From Centropus unirufus (lineage: Eukaryota; Chordata; Aves; Cuculiformes; Centropidae), in the NCBI GenBank assembly GCA_013397695.1, contig VYZI01000121.1, positions 289,696-353,695 of the forward strand: a stretch of 64,000 nucleotides of DNA, written 5' to 3'. Shown piece by piece: positions 25,956-39,012 of this stretch. The notes beneath the pieces were generated by a model. The model worked only from the letters and a program-made list of their open reading frames with translations. It was not told the DNA's origin and searched no databases. Each line of letters opens with the position of its first letter. Position 1 is the stretch's first letter. The position numbers were made by a program, and so were the translations under genes.

Positions 25956-28900
25956 GTCTTGGGATTCTTCTTCCCCGCTAGGCTGCACCTCCAGGGAACA
26001 CAGCAGATGCTGGGGAAGAAAGGGTGCTGTGGGAATGCCCCGTGGAAGTGGCACATCAGAAAGTGGGGATGGATGGAGGTATCAATCACAATGCTACTTC
26101 TAATCAGCTGCACCCGGGCTGGTGAACAAATGGCATCTCATTTGCAAAGCTGTTGCTCTCTTCTCTCATTAGCATAAGTATTGTTTTCCATTATCCGTGG
26201 TGATTCACATTAAACTAATGGAAATTCATCTGTCATCTGAATGTATCTCAGTAGAGGGCAACTCTGAATTCAATTAGTGACTATTTGCCCCTCTCCTCCT
26301 TAGCAACTAAAGGTGCCCATTTTCCTGTGGAAGTTGCCTATTGGTGGGGTTTGAATCTCCCCTGACTTTACCACAGGGAAAGCAGACTTGTATCTGTTTG
26401 CTGCTTCTAATTTGAACTTGGAGGTATGGATACAGATAGCATTGTTAATTCTGGCTTCCAAGGTAACTTGGGCTTTTACTGTGATTCCTTGGTTTATGAT
26501 AAATGGTGTTTTTTATACTCACCCCGACTCCATCATTTTCAGATCCACAGTTTGTCCACTAGCATGAAATCCACTGCTACTTGTGGCTCACAGGGTGATT
26601 AAAAGGGAAGATAATAGCCCTAGACTTACAATGGCTACAAGAAAAGAAGTATCTGTGAGCTCAGCACTGTCTTTCACATGCTGCATGGATAGAGTTTCAT
26701 GCAATATTCGTGTAACTGCAGGAATCTAGTTCTGGAAAAAACTCTCTGATTTGGGTAATGCTATTGCACAAAATTCCCTTCAATTTTGCACTATAATTCT
26801 TTGTGCTTTACCCAGGACAGTTACATTCACTTGTAGGTTCTTACCGTGGTCCTCTCAGTAGTGCTGACCTGTCAGTGTTGTAGGATAGACTCCTTTCTTC
26901 CCCCATAAAGGAATTTAAGTGCTGTACTTTGTCCACTGCTAGGGGATCCTCCCAGGAGATGATTGCTGCTGAAATGTGTTAACAGGTCCTACTGTGCTGC
27001 TGGGAGAAGGTGACTACAGTGGAGTTGCTGGATGATTCCCATTCTGGATGCTCGGCATTGGGTGGGGTGCTGTAAGGATAAGCAGAGTCCACAAAATACT
27101 TTCCTTCACCACAACCACCCAGGCTACAACTCTCCAGGGTGCAGACTCTATAAATTCCCTTTCACTACTGGCATGTTAATGGCACCTGGGGATATGTCAC
27201 TTGGAAAACTAAAATGAGCAATGACACACCAAGCAGCAGAAGCTAAATGGCTTTTAACTGGATAACGTGTCAGTTAAAGGCTAAATTATTTTCCTGCTGT
27301 CACTTCCCTTTACTTTACCTGCTTGTGTTATTGGCCATTACTGACAATGGTCTGGAGAAGTGATGCCCTTGGCCCTGGGACATGCTGATTACCTTCCTAA
27401 CTATCTGTTTCTGGTAGAAGAACAGGCAGATGGAGCTGAAATCAACCTCCATTCTTTTCTCTAGGATACAGAGAAGTGACTTGCACAGCAAGATATTCAC
27501 CACTTACCTGGCAATATCTTTCACTAGCAATCAGATGTCTCTGGGATGGATTTGACAGAAAATAAACCTTTCCTAAGTGCGGTAAGTGTTTCTGGTTTCA
27601 GGGTCATTGTTTGGCCCAAGCAGAAACATATAGCTCCAAATATAGGTCTGCATAGGTCTACTGGTCCTGCAGGAATAGCAATTTAGGAGCAAGATACATC
27701 GCCAGATGTCCCTGTGGGAAATCAGAATTGGTAAGGGACTTTTTGAGACTGGATACTGGGACTCGTAGATGATGGTAAATGGAATCTGCTGTGCTAGGTG
27801 CTTTATTGAGATGTCTGAGGCTAAGGTAAGTACTGCTGCTTTCAAATTTTAGTGGGAGGTTGAAGGGAAATTTATGTGTGCAAGTCTCAATGAATTATAC
27901 GGGTGAGTCATTACATGAAGGTAAGTGGTAAAAGCAGCATTAGGTGCTATAAAACTGATCGAAACCAGAATGTTAAAGAAATGCTGAAAATTAATATATT
28001 ATTTATACAGTGGTCTTAGTATTGAAAAAGCTATACTTTCTCAGCAGACTAATTGTTGTTAAGCTGCAGCAGAGTGGAAGAATCGATCTCTGAGTTACAA
28101 GGCAGCAAAAGCAGAACTTTTTGCTTTTTCCCCGTAGGCCTAGTTTGAAAGCTACCCCTGCAGAAATGGCTCGTCAGTTCTGCTTGCATCATTAATATCT
28201 GGTGGACAAGGTTTGCAGGAGATGATCTTCTCACTTCCAGGTGTTTTGAGATCTGCAAATCAAACCAGGCCTCCTCTGTATTGTCATCTGCAGTACTAAA
28301 ATTTTTGCAAGGCAAAGAAGGGTTTTTACCTACATTTGCAAAGTTCTGTGGAGATTTAGGAGATTTCTTACTGCTCTCCTATATTGAAGCAGGCTCTGAA
28401 GTGGCAGGAAGTGAAAGGCACTAAAAATTGGTTAGCATTTCCTTCAAGCTTTAGTGGATCTTACTTGGAGTTAGACTAGGTGACAGATGACTGTTCTTAC
28501 CCAGTTTAATGCTGGAGTCTTTCATGCTCTCTTTTAACTGCCTTTGTGGGAGACGGGTGAGGAAAAACTCAGTGAGTTAATACTGTTTGGTGGCAAAGCC
28601 ACTTAAAATGCTTTGAGTTTGTTTCTGATGCCCATTGAAAACCAAAGATCCCCAAGTATCACAGTTCAGCTTGGCTGGCTGAATCAAACAGGAGGTATTA
28701 AGAGTTATTTCAAACACTTGGAACATGGCATAGATCTTTTAAGTTCACTAGCAAACACATGGAAAACCAGATGGTTTCTTTGCGACAGAACTCTGAACAT
28801 AACAGGGAAATAGAGGATGTTCCTTTCCCTCTTTGACTGGAGAAAAAATCTTAAAAATGCCTTGCATGTGTGCTAAATAAATAAATTTAAAAATGAACCT

Positions 28901-31900
28901 TCTGGCCAATCACAGTTTAGCTACCCTGCAATTAAACAAATCCACAAACTGGCAACACATTTACATCTCATTAAGGGGAGGCAAATGCAGCAACTGCATG
29001 AAAATTTAGAAATTAGACACAATTACCATGTTGGCTGGAGGCAAGAGGGGGAAACATTATTGAGGGAGGTTTTTAAGAGAAGTTTGATGGTTCCTTAATT
29101 GGCTGCTGCCTCCCCAGTCCCACCCAGCTCTGCAGTTTAGATGAATTTTTCAAAAAAAAAAAAGGATCATTGATGCTCTGCCTATCTCTGCAGTGCAGCA
29201 GCCCTTAGGAGTTAATGAAGCAAGACCTGTGGAGGTCTGCCAGGGATCTGCAAACCTCCAGGCATGGTGCTGGGCAGACCTCCTAGGCACCAAGGGACAA
29301 GCCCCTGCTGGCTCTTCCATGTGACTTGCAGAGATGTAGAGAGGACACATCGACCCTTCTGCTCTTGCTGGGCTCTGCAGCTGCATCCCTTCACACCATC
29401 AGTTGTTTTGGAGGGCCGATACACATAGAGCAGCACTCACCAAAGGTAGAAGGTGTCTTTCCTTTCCCTTTGATGGTTGGAGCGTTTGGCTGCCACCAGT
29501 GGCGACATCTGCTAGCACAGAGGTATTTATTGTCTTTGTGCAGCAGCTTTCCTTGGCTCTAGCAGTTGTGTAGTTCTGCTGTGTATTTGTTAAGAGGTGC
29601 CAAGTTCCTTCCTCCTGAGGTGGCTGTATTTTTTAGCAACTGATGTAATGTGTGTGGGTGGTTTCCTGAATAGCTGCAAATATTAATGCCATAAATAACA
29701 AATGCTGTCGTAATTAGGCATAGCAGCTGGGGCTAAGGGCCACCTCAGGCATCGCTTCTGGGAGTAGAACTTAACCTTTTCTCCAGAGTGTGTAGAGCAA
29801 TGGAGCCTTTACACAATAATACTAATTAGTCATAAGAGTGGTGGTAGGAATGCCCATCAAAGGTAGAAAGCTTTGTAAAATAAAACTGAAGGATTTTCCA
29901 AAGGAATAGTGAGACAGAAGGGCCATTCATTGGTTTGGGGCTTTTCCCCCCTGACCTTGAACTAAGGGAGAGGGGGGGGTCTGTCCATGGGTGCTACTCC
30001 ATCCTGTGGTTTTGCTTCTCCAAAACTCCAAAAGCACCTTTGGTGATGTTCCAGATCGGAGCAACTGAAAGGCTGCAGTAAATAACTTCAGCCCGCTCAA
30101 GGGAATCTCAAAGGGGGAAGAATGAAAAAACCTGTGACTGCCAGTCACGGAATCCACTTTGTCCATGTGTTTGATAGCCCTATTAAACAGAGCAAGTGTA
30201 AATCTCACAAATTGCCTTGAAAAGGATTCAGCTTCCAAAATGGAGCTATATTTTGGTTATATGACTTGTGCTTCAGATCCATAAATAAAAAGTTAATGTG
30301 TCTTGAAGCTACAGGTAAATGCTACTTGGGTCTTTGTATTTTTGGAACGTTTGAGGTCTGTGCCTTTCCTTTCTGAAATACACAGTCCCTTAGTACAGGT
30401 TTCTACATATTTTCATCAGCAGAATCCAAGTTGGCTCACCTGAAACAGGTTAATTGGGGAATGAATAGAAATCCTACAGGCTGACTTGTACCCCATATAT
30501 CGATTGATAGTTTGTCTGGTGCAGGGGAAGACAAAGAAAAGTTTCTCCATGTGTCCTCAGTTGATCTGCGAAAAAATGGAAGAAGTAGAAATGTAAAAAT
30601 AATAACTAAGAATCTTTGTAACTTTGTTTAAACCAGAATCTTTTAAAACATGGCCTGTGAGGTTCAGTTGACTTTAAGCTGCTTAAAGTCTGTGTTATCA
30701 AAATTAATATGCAACCTGCACTATGCCTATTTTTTTTTTCTGCTCAGCATTTCTTTGAGGTTATTGTTGGGGTTTTTTTTCTTGCCCCTTAAAAATGCTT
30801 TGAAATGTCTACACTCTGTGATAGCTTGGGTATCTCTGATCCACTGGATCTGTCATTTTGTGACACTGAGGAAAAGCTTTACCATTAACATAAGAACTGA
30901 CGAATGGTGTTAACTGGTGAATTGATAAGGAATTAATGACGTTGTGTGGAGGGACTACTGATGAAGGATGCAGGGGTCTGCAGGGAGTTTATATGTTCTG
31001 CTGCAGAGGAGAGACTGTGCTGTCAGTAATTCAGGGGACTATGTGTGCGGCAGAGAACAAGTTCAGAGTTGCAGACAGTTCCCATGGCATTAATCATCGA
31101 GCTGTCATTGGGTTCAGTAGTATTTTACTCCTGAAGTATGCATAGCCTTGATATGAATAACTAATGGGGAAGAGGTGCACAGTTAAAACTGTGCTTTGGC
31201 TGAAATGCAAGTGTCATTTGGAAGGCTATAAAAGCTCTCTGAAACGCAGCTTTTACTACTCCTGCCATATTGCTCTGTAGCTGTTTTCCACAAAACACAC
31301 AGCACTACCACGCACAGCAAGGGCATACAACTGACCCAAAAACCACCCTGGCCTCATGCCACTGCAGCCTGCATCCCAGCCAACTGCCCTAGTGCCTTTC
31401 TGCCTTCCCTGTGAAACCAGCACTCTGCTTATTCACGAGGTAGCTACCTAGAGTGGGTTCCTAGAGATGGTACTTCAGAACATGTCTTCTGCTTTTGGTT
31501 GGGGTTTGTTCTATCTTAATTTCTATTGTGAAGATGTCTTGCTCAGGCCATGAGAGGTAGTCTCCAGCTGTTCCCATCTTGCCAGTTTGCGCTCCTCATC
31601 TCTGAAAACGGATCATGGGGATCTTGGGAATAATTCATACAAATGCCTCCTATCTTAGCCAAGAGAAGCAATTTCAGCTGGAACAGAATGTAACCCATTT
31701 CACCCTGGCATTGAATAAAGGGAATAGTACCATAGTACTTGCTGCTACTCAGATTTTTTATTTTTTTTTTAAAATACTCCGACCCTACAGTGATGTGTGG
31801 AAAGAGGAAATATAAAGATAGATATGAAGGGTATTAATCAAAATCTCAGGTTAGTCACATGCAGACTCCATAGAAACTGTGCTTGCAGTCATCATTCCCT

Positions 31901-33059
31901 AATAGGGCAAAAAAAGAGTTTCAGAGAAGCAAACTCAGGCAACTTTAAGAATGAGATCAGGTTTTTATCTTTTGTTTCAGATGTCAAAGTACAACTGCAT
32001 TATAAACCCTGAGCTTTTGGCAGCAAGGGATGTTGCTGAAGATGTGTCCAATATCTAAATAAGTTGGAATGGGAGCATTTTCTTGGTCTTTCCTGGGCAC
32101 TCCACTGCCTTGCTCTCCAGAAGAAATCAGCAATTATTTCCTTGCCACCTTATCTTTGGTGTAGTGAAACAAATATTATGAAGTAGGTGTAGCAGGTGTA
32201 CTTTCCTGATGTATTCCATCTTTAACCTGTTTGCAATAATTGCCTGACTATGCGAGCAGCAGATCTGGAAGGCCTTGGTTAAGATAAATTCCTGCTGTGC
32301 TGGGTGCAGTTTTATGAAGAGTGGGGGAGGAATTGCGAGAACAACAAATTAAAACTAATCTCATCTCCTAAAATATTTGATTACACAAACTGAATTTATT
32401 ATGCAGAGCTGCCCTTTTAAACACGTGTGAGCTGGTAAGGCGAGCAGGGCTGTACAAAAAAAAACCACCAAAGAACAAAACAACAACTCGAGATTTGTTC
32501 TACAAGAAAACAGCCTCCTTCTGTAATCTGCTGTGGAAAGAGCTCTAACCTCATCATCAGTCGGTATGCATAGGACACGCGAGGGAAAGGATTCTCTTCT
32601 AAGCTGGGGTCCTCTGGTGTCTTGTAAGCCAGGAGGGTCTGAAGTCACCCCTACCCCATGCCTCAGATAGGGTGGGAAGCTGCCAAAGTGTTTGGGCTGG
32701 AATTTGGATACTTTTCCACAATGAATGCTTTGTAATTCCAGAGCAGATGAGTGTCACTTTTGCTTGTTTGTGGAATTTCTTTGTGAAGATATAAAGGACG
32801 TAGATAATTTGTGCACAGAGTTTATCTGGTGCTTGTTCACCCAACTCCCTGATTTCTGGGACTTGGGATGAAAGAGCTATTTTGGAGTGTTTCTATTGTG
32901 AAACTGATCATTGCTGTATTCCTTGTGATGTTAATTCATTTTGGAGTTTTGCTGCCTTGGGTAACCCAAAAGTAAAGATTCGCTGAAGACTGTAATACCT
33001 TTTCCTCCCAAGCAATGGTTTATTCTGTGAGGAGCCCAGGTTTCTCCAAAGAGGATTTC
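25956..33059. other. Unique non-coding block
   Basis: No gene is supported. Three near-consensus plus-strand donors (GTAAGT at 27,582, 27,826 and 27,921) cluster without convincing acceptors. A short perfect inverted repeat at 29.23 kb is listed separately. The minus-strand frames at 27,573-27,845 and 32,361-32,844 have no recognisable content. Confidence 0.5.
29231..29283. repeat. 11-bp perfect inverted repeat
   Basis: GGAGGTCTGCC (29,231-29,241) and its exact reverse complement GGCAGACCTCC (29,273-29,283) flank a 31-base loop. The loop itself contains a partial further copy (AACCTCC). It could fold as a hairpin or be a chance palindrome. Confidence 0.75.
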
Positions 33060-33350
33060 AAGTGAGTAGAGTGATAGGGTGAGTGGTAACGTTTTTAAAC
33101 TGAACAAAGGGACATTTAGATGAGATCTCAGGAGGAAATGTTCTCCTATGAGGATAGTGAAGCCCTGTCCCAGGTTGTCCGGGGAAGTGGTGGCTGTCCC
33201 ATTCCTGGAGGTGTTCAAGGCCAGGTTGGATGGGGTGTGGAGCACCTTGATCCTGAGGGACATGTCCCTGCCCACGGTAGGCGGTTGAAACTGGATGATC
33301 TTTATAATCCCACCCAACGCACAGCATTCTGATTCTGTAATTCCAGGTAT
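33060..33350 (+). mobile_element. CR1 LINE 3' fragment
   Basis: The CR1 3' signature is present: GTGATAGGGTGAG, a degraded AGATTTAGAT-type stretch, CCCAGGTTGTCCGGGGAAGT, CATTCCTGGAGGTGTTCAAG, GATGGGGTGTGGAGCACC, then an end reading CCCACCCAACGCACAGCATT and TGATTCTGTAATTCC. Frames seen here on either strand are repeat-derived. Confidence 0.92.
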
Positions 33351-36300
33351 GCTTCCTTTTATCTCCCTCCCAGATTGAGGAGAGGTGAGATGTTCCATTT
33401 GGTAAGAGATGTGGAAGCTGCCTTGAAACAATGGTGAAATAAATTCCATAGTGGAATGCAGCAGCCCCTCCAATCAATGTACTTTCCAATTAATTTCTCT
33501 GTGTAAGCAGGACTTCTGAAAACAGTGTGCTGCTGTTAGCTCTGCCTTTAATTTATTTTGAAAAATGCGTAATTATCAAGCTGTGAGCAAATTGCCATTT
33601 CTTTCACCTGGCTCCTTTCAGAACTCATTCGTATTCAGAAGAGCTGTTGATTAATGAACAGAGCAATAGAGGACAGGGATGATCCAATGCACCCACAGGC
33701 AATGAGCTGCATACAGCAGCAGGAATGCCTCAGAGAAGGCATATTAGGCCCTGTTTTGCAGATCACGAGATGAGGCAATGCTGCCCCTCATTGTGGTGAA
33801 AGACAAGCATCGGATTTTAGGAGATGAGCTTCCTTGTCATTCCCAGTGTTAGGCTGTGAGTGAGGAAAAGTGAGGCCTGCTTCTTAACTCCTCCCTATTC
33901 TGTGTGAAGCTTTCCCTAGAGCATGATCAAGAGAAGATGACAAGCCCAAGTTAAAGTCTTGTTTTCTTAAGGGAGAGAAAAACATTAGAACTCAACAGCT
34001 CCTGTAGGGCAAGGACATTTTGTGCTTTGTACAATGCAGCAATAATTGTGAGAGTTGTAGCTTCTCCTGCATTCAAAAGGACAAAAGGTTTCCTCCTTGG
34101 TCATTCTTCTGTAGAGCCCTTTTTAGTGTCCCCTTTTTCCTTGGCTATGCTTTTTCTGCCCTTGTGGGAAAAAGAGGAGCTGGCTGGTAGCCTTCTATGT
34201 TGTTAAATACAATGTGTTCTGTGCCTTTCTAGGGGACTCAGACGTACCCGTGAGGCTCATTCTGTATTCCCACTTCTGGAGGTTTATTTGTGGCTGTAGT
34301 GCAACTCCCCTTGATCTCTAAGTTAGATACAGAGGCAGCTGGGTAAGGGGCACTGAGCTGATGGATTTTGGTTTTTTTTCAATATGAAAATGAGGCATCT
34401 TTCACTTCTGCTAAACTTTCAGTGCCACTCAATCTTTTCTTCCAGCTTTCACCCCTGGCTTTATTAGAGTGACAATCAGGACACTGTTGGGTGCTGTCTG
34501 TACATCAGCTAGAGGATGGGAGTTTGCAGGAGCCAAGATGAACAAAATTGTTTCTTCTGAAGAGCAGGTCAGTGTCACTTCAACACTGATAGAAGGTACT
34601 GATCAAGTATAAGTAGGAGTGATGTTGTGTTCCTTCTGCCTTGTCCTCTTCACCTGTGATCATCTCAGGTGTCATTCACTGTAGGCTTGCAGACCCTTTT
34701 CCAGCAAATAGAAGTTTAGATCTATGTGTTTATTTGCTGCCATCTTCCTCCTTCCAAAGGAGTGGAAGCTCTGATGGTGATTTGATGTGAGATTAAAACA
34801 AAACACCTGACTGCTGACAGTCCTCCAAGTGTTACTTTTCGAGCTCACTGAACATCTCTCTGTTACTGATAAGTTCAGAGCACTTTTAATCCAGGCTGGA
34901 CTGAAGTTATTTAATGTAGAGGAGGAAAAAAAATCATATGTGCATCTATAGTCCCCCATGCTATATTTTCCCCTTATTTTGTGTCCCTTCAAGTTGTTAA
35001 TTTGTTTAGGGGGAGCGCAGGTATTTTTTGGTACTGTTTTTTCATAGCTTCTTTGGACTAAAGTGCAGAAGCACCAAAAATGCAGAGCTTTTAGCAAGCC
35101 TTTGCCAGAATTCAGAGCTTTGCAGGGCTGGACTGTCATCTTTTCTATGTGTTGGAGACTTTATGATTTCCTGTTTCTGCAAGAGTTAAGAACTATGTGT
35201 TAATGTAATCACATTCTGAATTAATAGCCCTCTAGCCTGAGCAAGATTTAAGCTGGTGCCACAAGAAGCAGGATATCAGCTCCAAAAAGAGGAGGAATAT
35301 TTCATTCTATTGAGTTTGCAGTGAAGGAGGAAAAAGAAAAGCCTAAAATCTGTGACCAGCAGTTTCTTAGAACACAGCTACAATCCATTTAACAATTTTT
35401 CTCCTCTATCTTCACCCTAGTTGTTCTTCTTATAGTGCCTGTTATCTGATGGTTATTTAATCTATATTTTGTAATTACTTCCCTTCTGTCTTTCCCTCCA
35501 ACATACATTCATTTTCTTGTTGCACTAATGCAGTGACCTGCATTATCCAAGCTGTAAAAGTCAATTACGCTGCCTGTGATTTTTCAAGTGCTGTTTAGCA
35601 AATGGGTTTGTGTATTATCCACCCGCTACCTGGTTCCTGTCAGGAGCCAGTTCTTCTCAGGCACCTCTTAAAAGCATCACTGGAAATACGACTGCTCTTC
35701 TAGACTTGGATGCAAATTGCGCTGCTACAGGGCTGAGAAGGGATAGAGAACGCCCTCCCCACTCATGTGGACAATAATGAAGGTGCATTATACTTTGGAA
35801 ATAAAACATTGCATCAGTCTGTCTGTTTCTCAGTGAGAACTGGCAATGTATTGTTCCAACCTACCATATCATGTCCCGTGCAGGTATCTCACTGCATTTC
35901 AGTGTGTGGACTTTGCCTCTCTGACATTTAATGTCTGGCTTTAACTTAAAACCACATTTGTGGTATTTGATAGGTGAGTGGTAGGGCTGTTACTAAATGG
36001 ATTGCTAAACATCATCCGTACCCAACAGACAAACAGTTCCCAGGGGGTGGTGGGTGGGGAGGATTGTTTGTTTTTTAATCAAGCTTCACTCATTAATGCC
36101 TGAAGCTTCTCTGCATATAAGATCTTCACCCTTCCTGCTTTTCTCTGCCTTCCTGTTACAATATTGAGATGTGAGACTGTTACAGATGAAGTTTAGAGCC
36201 CATGCTAATAAGCTCTCCAGGTCCATGTTAATTTTGTAGTAGAAGAAAAGAGGGTATCAGAGGGAATTTGTTAGATAGCAGTGCAATCATTCTAAAACTC

Positions 36301-36451
36301 CTGGCTTTTTCCTAGTGTGAAGGCTGATTGCTTTATTACTTCAAATCACGAGCCAGATTACAGCAATAGCCCTGTAGCTTCATTTTTCAGGAGACCCACC
36401 AGCCATTTGACATGTTCATGCACACACGTATCCCGACTGAGGCATGCAGGT

Positions 36452-36478
36452 AGGGTGTATGCCTGTCACATACACCCT
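36452..36478. repeat. 10-bp perfect hairpin, 7-nt loop
   Basis: AGGGTGTATG (36,452-36,461) and CATACACCCT (36,469-36,478) are exact reverse complements around the 7-base loop CCTGTCA. The size would suit a structured RNA element or a short palindromic protein site. It is too short for a microRNA precursor. Confidence 0.85.
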
Positions 36479-37447
36479 CAGACATGATTGTCTATGCACA
36501 TATTCTCACAGGGACATTCTTTCACAGGGGCAACACGTGCAAAGATGAGGATCTAGACCTGTGCACCAACGCTTACTCAAAGAGGTGTGCTTTAAAACAA
36601 GTGTGCATCAGGCAGATATCAACGTCTATGCTCATTGACTGGCAGACATACGTTGGCCTTCAAGCATTTGTTGACAGTAGCTACACACATGTTTAGTCCA
36701 CTAAACACTGCCTGGCACAGATATGTGCTCTCCAGCAGATGTGGAAGCAGGCAAAAGGCTAACACGCTGCCGCCTTGCCTGTGCTTACCAGAATAAAACT
36801 GGCATTTAACCATCAGTTTTGAGATTGTTGGTAGGAAGGTGGGCAAAAATAGTTGTTATCATTGCCATATGATATTAGAGTTTCATCTCAGTTGATGACA
36901 GTTGGATTATCGTGGTTTGAACCTCTTCCTCAACACAGGGCTGCCTGTGTGTCTTTTCACTGGACTTCATTAAATTCTTCATTGTAGCATTCTCGACTCC
37001 TCCACTGCAGTTGCTGTATTTGCTATGGTGCCTTTACATGAGCTGTGTACGTGTTCGGATTATTCCATATCTCAACAATAACCTTCAGGCTGCACAAACT
37101 GTATTTCTTGGGATGATGCTTATGAGGGATTTCTTTTTTATAGTTAAATGTGGAAAATTTATTGGGAGAATTTGTCCTTCCCTCATTTTTTTTTAGCTTA
37201 TCTCTATAGAATTTATCTATATGTAACCTATGCAAAATAATTAAAATTGATGGAGTGGTTGCCTAAAAGCACCAACTTCTGTGCTGCTCCACAGGTAGTC
37301 ACAGTGAGACTTTCTCTTTTAAATGTGGGAAATGTGTGGCAGTTTTATCTCAGGCATTTGGGTAGGGTTCTAGTTGTCAGTGTGACGCTGTAATCTCCAA
37401 CACCATTTTTGATCACAGCCTAAGCACCAACTGATTTAGCTTCTCTT

Positions 37448-37461
37448 CCCCCCCCCCCCCC
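37448..37461 (+). repeat. Poly-C run (14 bp)
   Basis: Fourteen consecutive C residues, giving poly-G on the minus strand. Such runs are length-variable and error-prone in sequencing. Confidence 0.95.
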
Positions 37462-37484
37462 TTACAATTTCTTCTGTCAAAAGC

Positions 37485-37620
37485 AGCTGTTATTCCTTCA
37501 TTTAAGATAGAGAATTAAGGCAGAGAAAAATGAAATTACTTGCCCGAGGTCACTGGTAGAACTAGAAACAGAAAGGAGGTCTTGCAAGCCTAAGCTCAGG
37601 GCTTTAATCACAAGCTCAGA
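37485..37620 (-). mobile_element. MIR/L3-type relic
   Basis: The plus strand reads like the reverse complement of the MIR tail: TTCCTTCATTTAAGATAGAG, then AATTAAGGCAGAGAAAAATG, AATTACTTGCCCGAGGTCAC and GAACTAGAAACAGAAAGGAG. The order and spacing follow the conserved tail, so an ancient retroposon remnant is likely although divergence is high. Confidence 0.6.
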
Positions 37621-38723
37621 TCTAAAGGTTAACATTTGCATGTGATTATTTGGGGAGGGAAGGTCACATTTGAGGATCTCTAGGGGCCATTCCAGGTGGT
37701 GGATTGTGAGCCAGCTTGCATCTGGTTATGTTTTGATACCTGGGTTTTTCATTATAGCAGTTCCTAGAGTGGTTTTGAAACATGATTATTTTAGGAAGTT
37801 GCAAGCGAATCTGGGATTAACCAGAAGGCCCCCATGAAATCATGAGCATAGCTGGGGAGTAGAAATAAATAAATACACTTTAGCATGATTTTCCGAGCTT
37901 GTGTTCTCCATTGTAACCCTGTCAGTGCATGAATGTGCGCCTGGGGCTGACTGGCTGCAGACAGCAAGGAAGAAGGTTTAATAGCTCGGCTGTAAATGTG
38001 AGAGCATCTTGTCACTGGATTTCCACAGATTGGTTTGGATGACTGTAAATGTCAGCATTCTAATATGTCCTCATCGAGAGGTGTTCAGCAATCAGTATCC
38101 TTGGTGCTCTAAATCCAGCTGGGAAGGCAGACCCATGCAGGAGCTAAAGTTACACGAAAAAAGGTCTCTATTTCAAGAACCATAACAGCAAATTTGATTT
38201 CCACCAGCCTAGTGTTTATAGGCTGGTGTTCTCTCCTCTGCAGGAAGCCAATCTGAGCTTTCACAGGGCTCCTGCTGGAAGAAATCAAATAGCAAATTCA
38301 TGCAAGGTTTGCAGTAGCAAAAGGGCAGGTAAGGATGTAACTGGTTGTGCTAGTGGGAGGTGAGAGAAATAAGAGATATGGGCGAATGGCTCGGCAGGGG
38401 AGGAGGAACAAGTTGCTGTCAGCCTCACTGCACTCTTAAGAGCTCATGGAAAATGGTACAGTCTGCTCTGAGTCACCTTCCCTAAACCAGGAGGTCTTTG
38501 ATGGAGTGGGCTTTTTGCCTGCTGCCTAGGGAAGATAAGGAATGCTTGAAGAAATTACACTTGTGAAATCATTATTTCACCATTCCCCAGTAAAGAGACA
38601 AGCTAATTCTACCGAAAGTAAAAGTTTGTACCAAAATATTTTCATGCATGCATTTATTTTTATTGATTTTAGAAGGGGGAAGAGTTGATTTTCAGTGAAA
38701 AATCTTTAGGCTTCATTTTTCAG

Positions 38724-39012
38724 TGGTGAAGTTGGCAGCGTGCCCTAAAGCCCTGGTCCCCATGCGTGTTCTCTGGCCATGCTTGGCCTGCAGAACTAGT
38801 GTCCTCTGCAGCATGTCTCATGGGCCTTTTCGCTGTGCCCAGTCATTTGAGTTAGCTGCCGAAGGAAGCCAGGATGACAGGCAGCCAAGTCTTATCTCGA
38901 CAGTGGCAGCCAGGTTGCTTTCAGAGTGTCTTCTGGAAAAGCAGGACGTATGCCCATCACCCCTGCTGTGGCCAAAGCAAGAATTCCCACCCCTTTGTAG
39001 ATTCCTAGCAAG
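38724..39012 (+). other. Exon-like segment with open frame
   Basis: A good acceptor (CTTCATTTTTCAG at 38,711-38,723) and a consensus donor (CAAG|GTAAGTGG, intron would begin at 39,013) bound 289 bases that are clearly GC-richer than the flanks. One plus-strand frame is open from end to end (about 96 codons). It is rich in Cys, Leu and Ser with a short acidic patch (EGSQDD) and has no recognisable domain. No partner exons were identified. It may be a coding exon, a long non-coding RNA exon or coincidence. Confidence 0.25.

Noticed and set aside
32931..33473. 180-codon minus-strand frame
   Set aside because: It lies mostly over a CR1 fragment read antisense.
34672..35139. 155-codon minus-strand frame with ATG
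   Set aside because: A true ATG is present but there is no motif, no GC rise and no splice or promoter support. Frames of this length are expected by chance in 128 kb of strand.
36905..36930. tRNA B-box-like GGTTCAAACC on the minus strand
   Set aside because: The flanking bases cannot form the T-arm stem and no A-box lies at the right distance.
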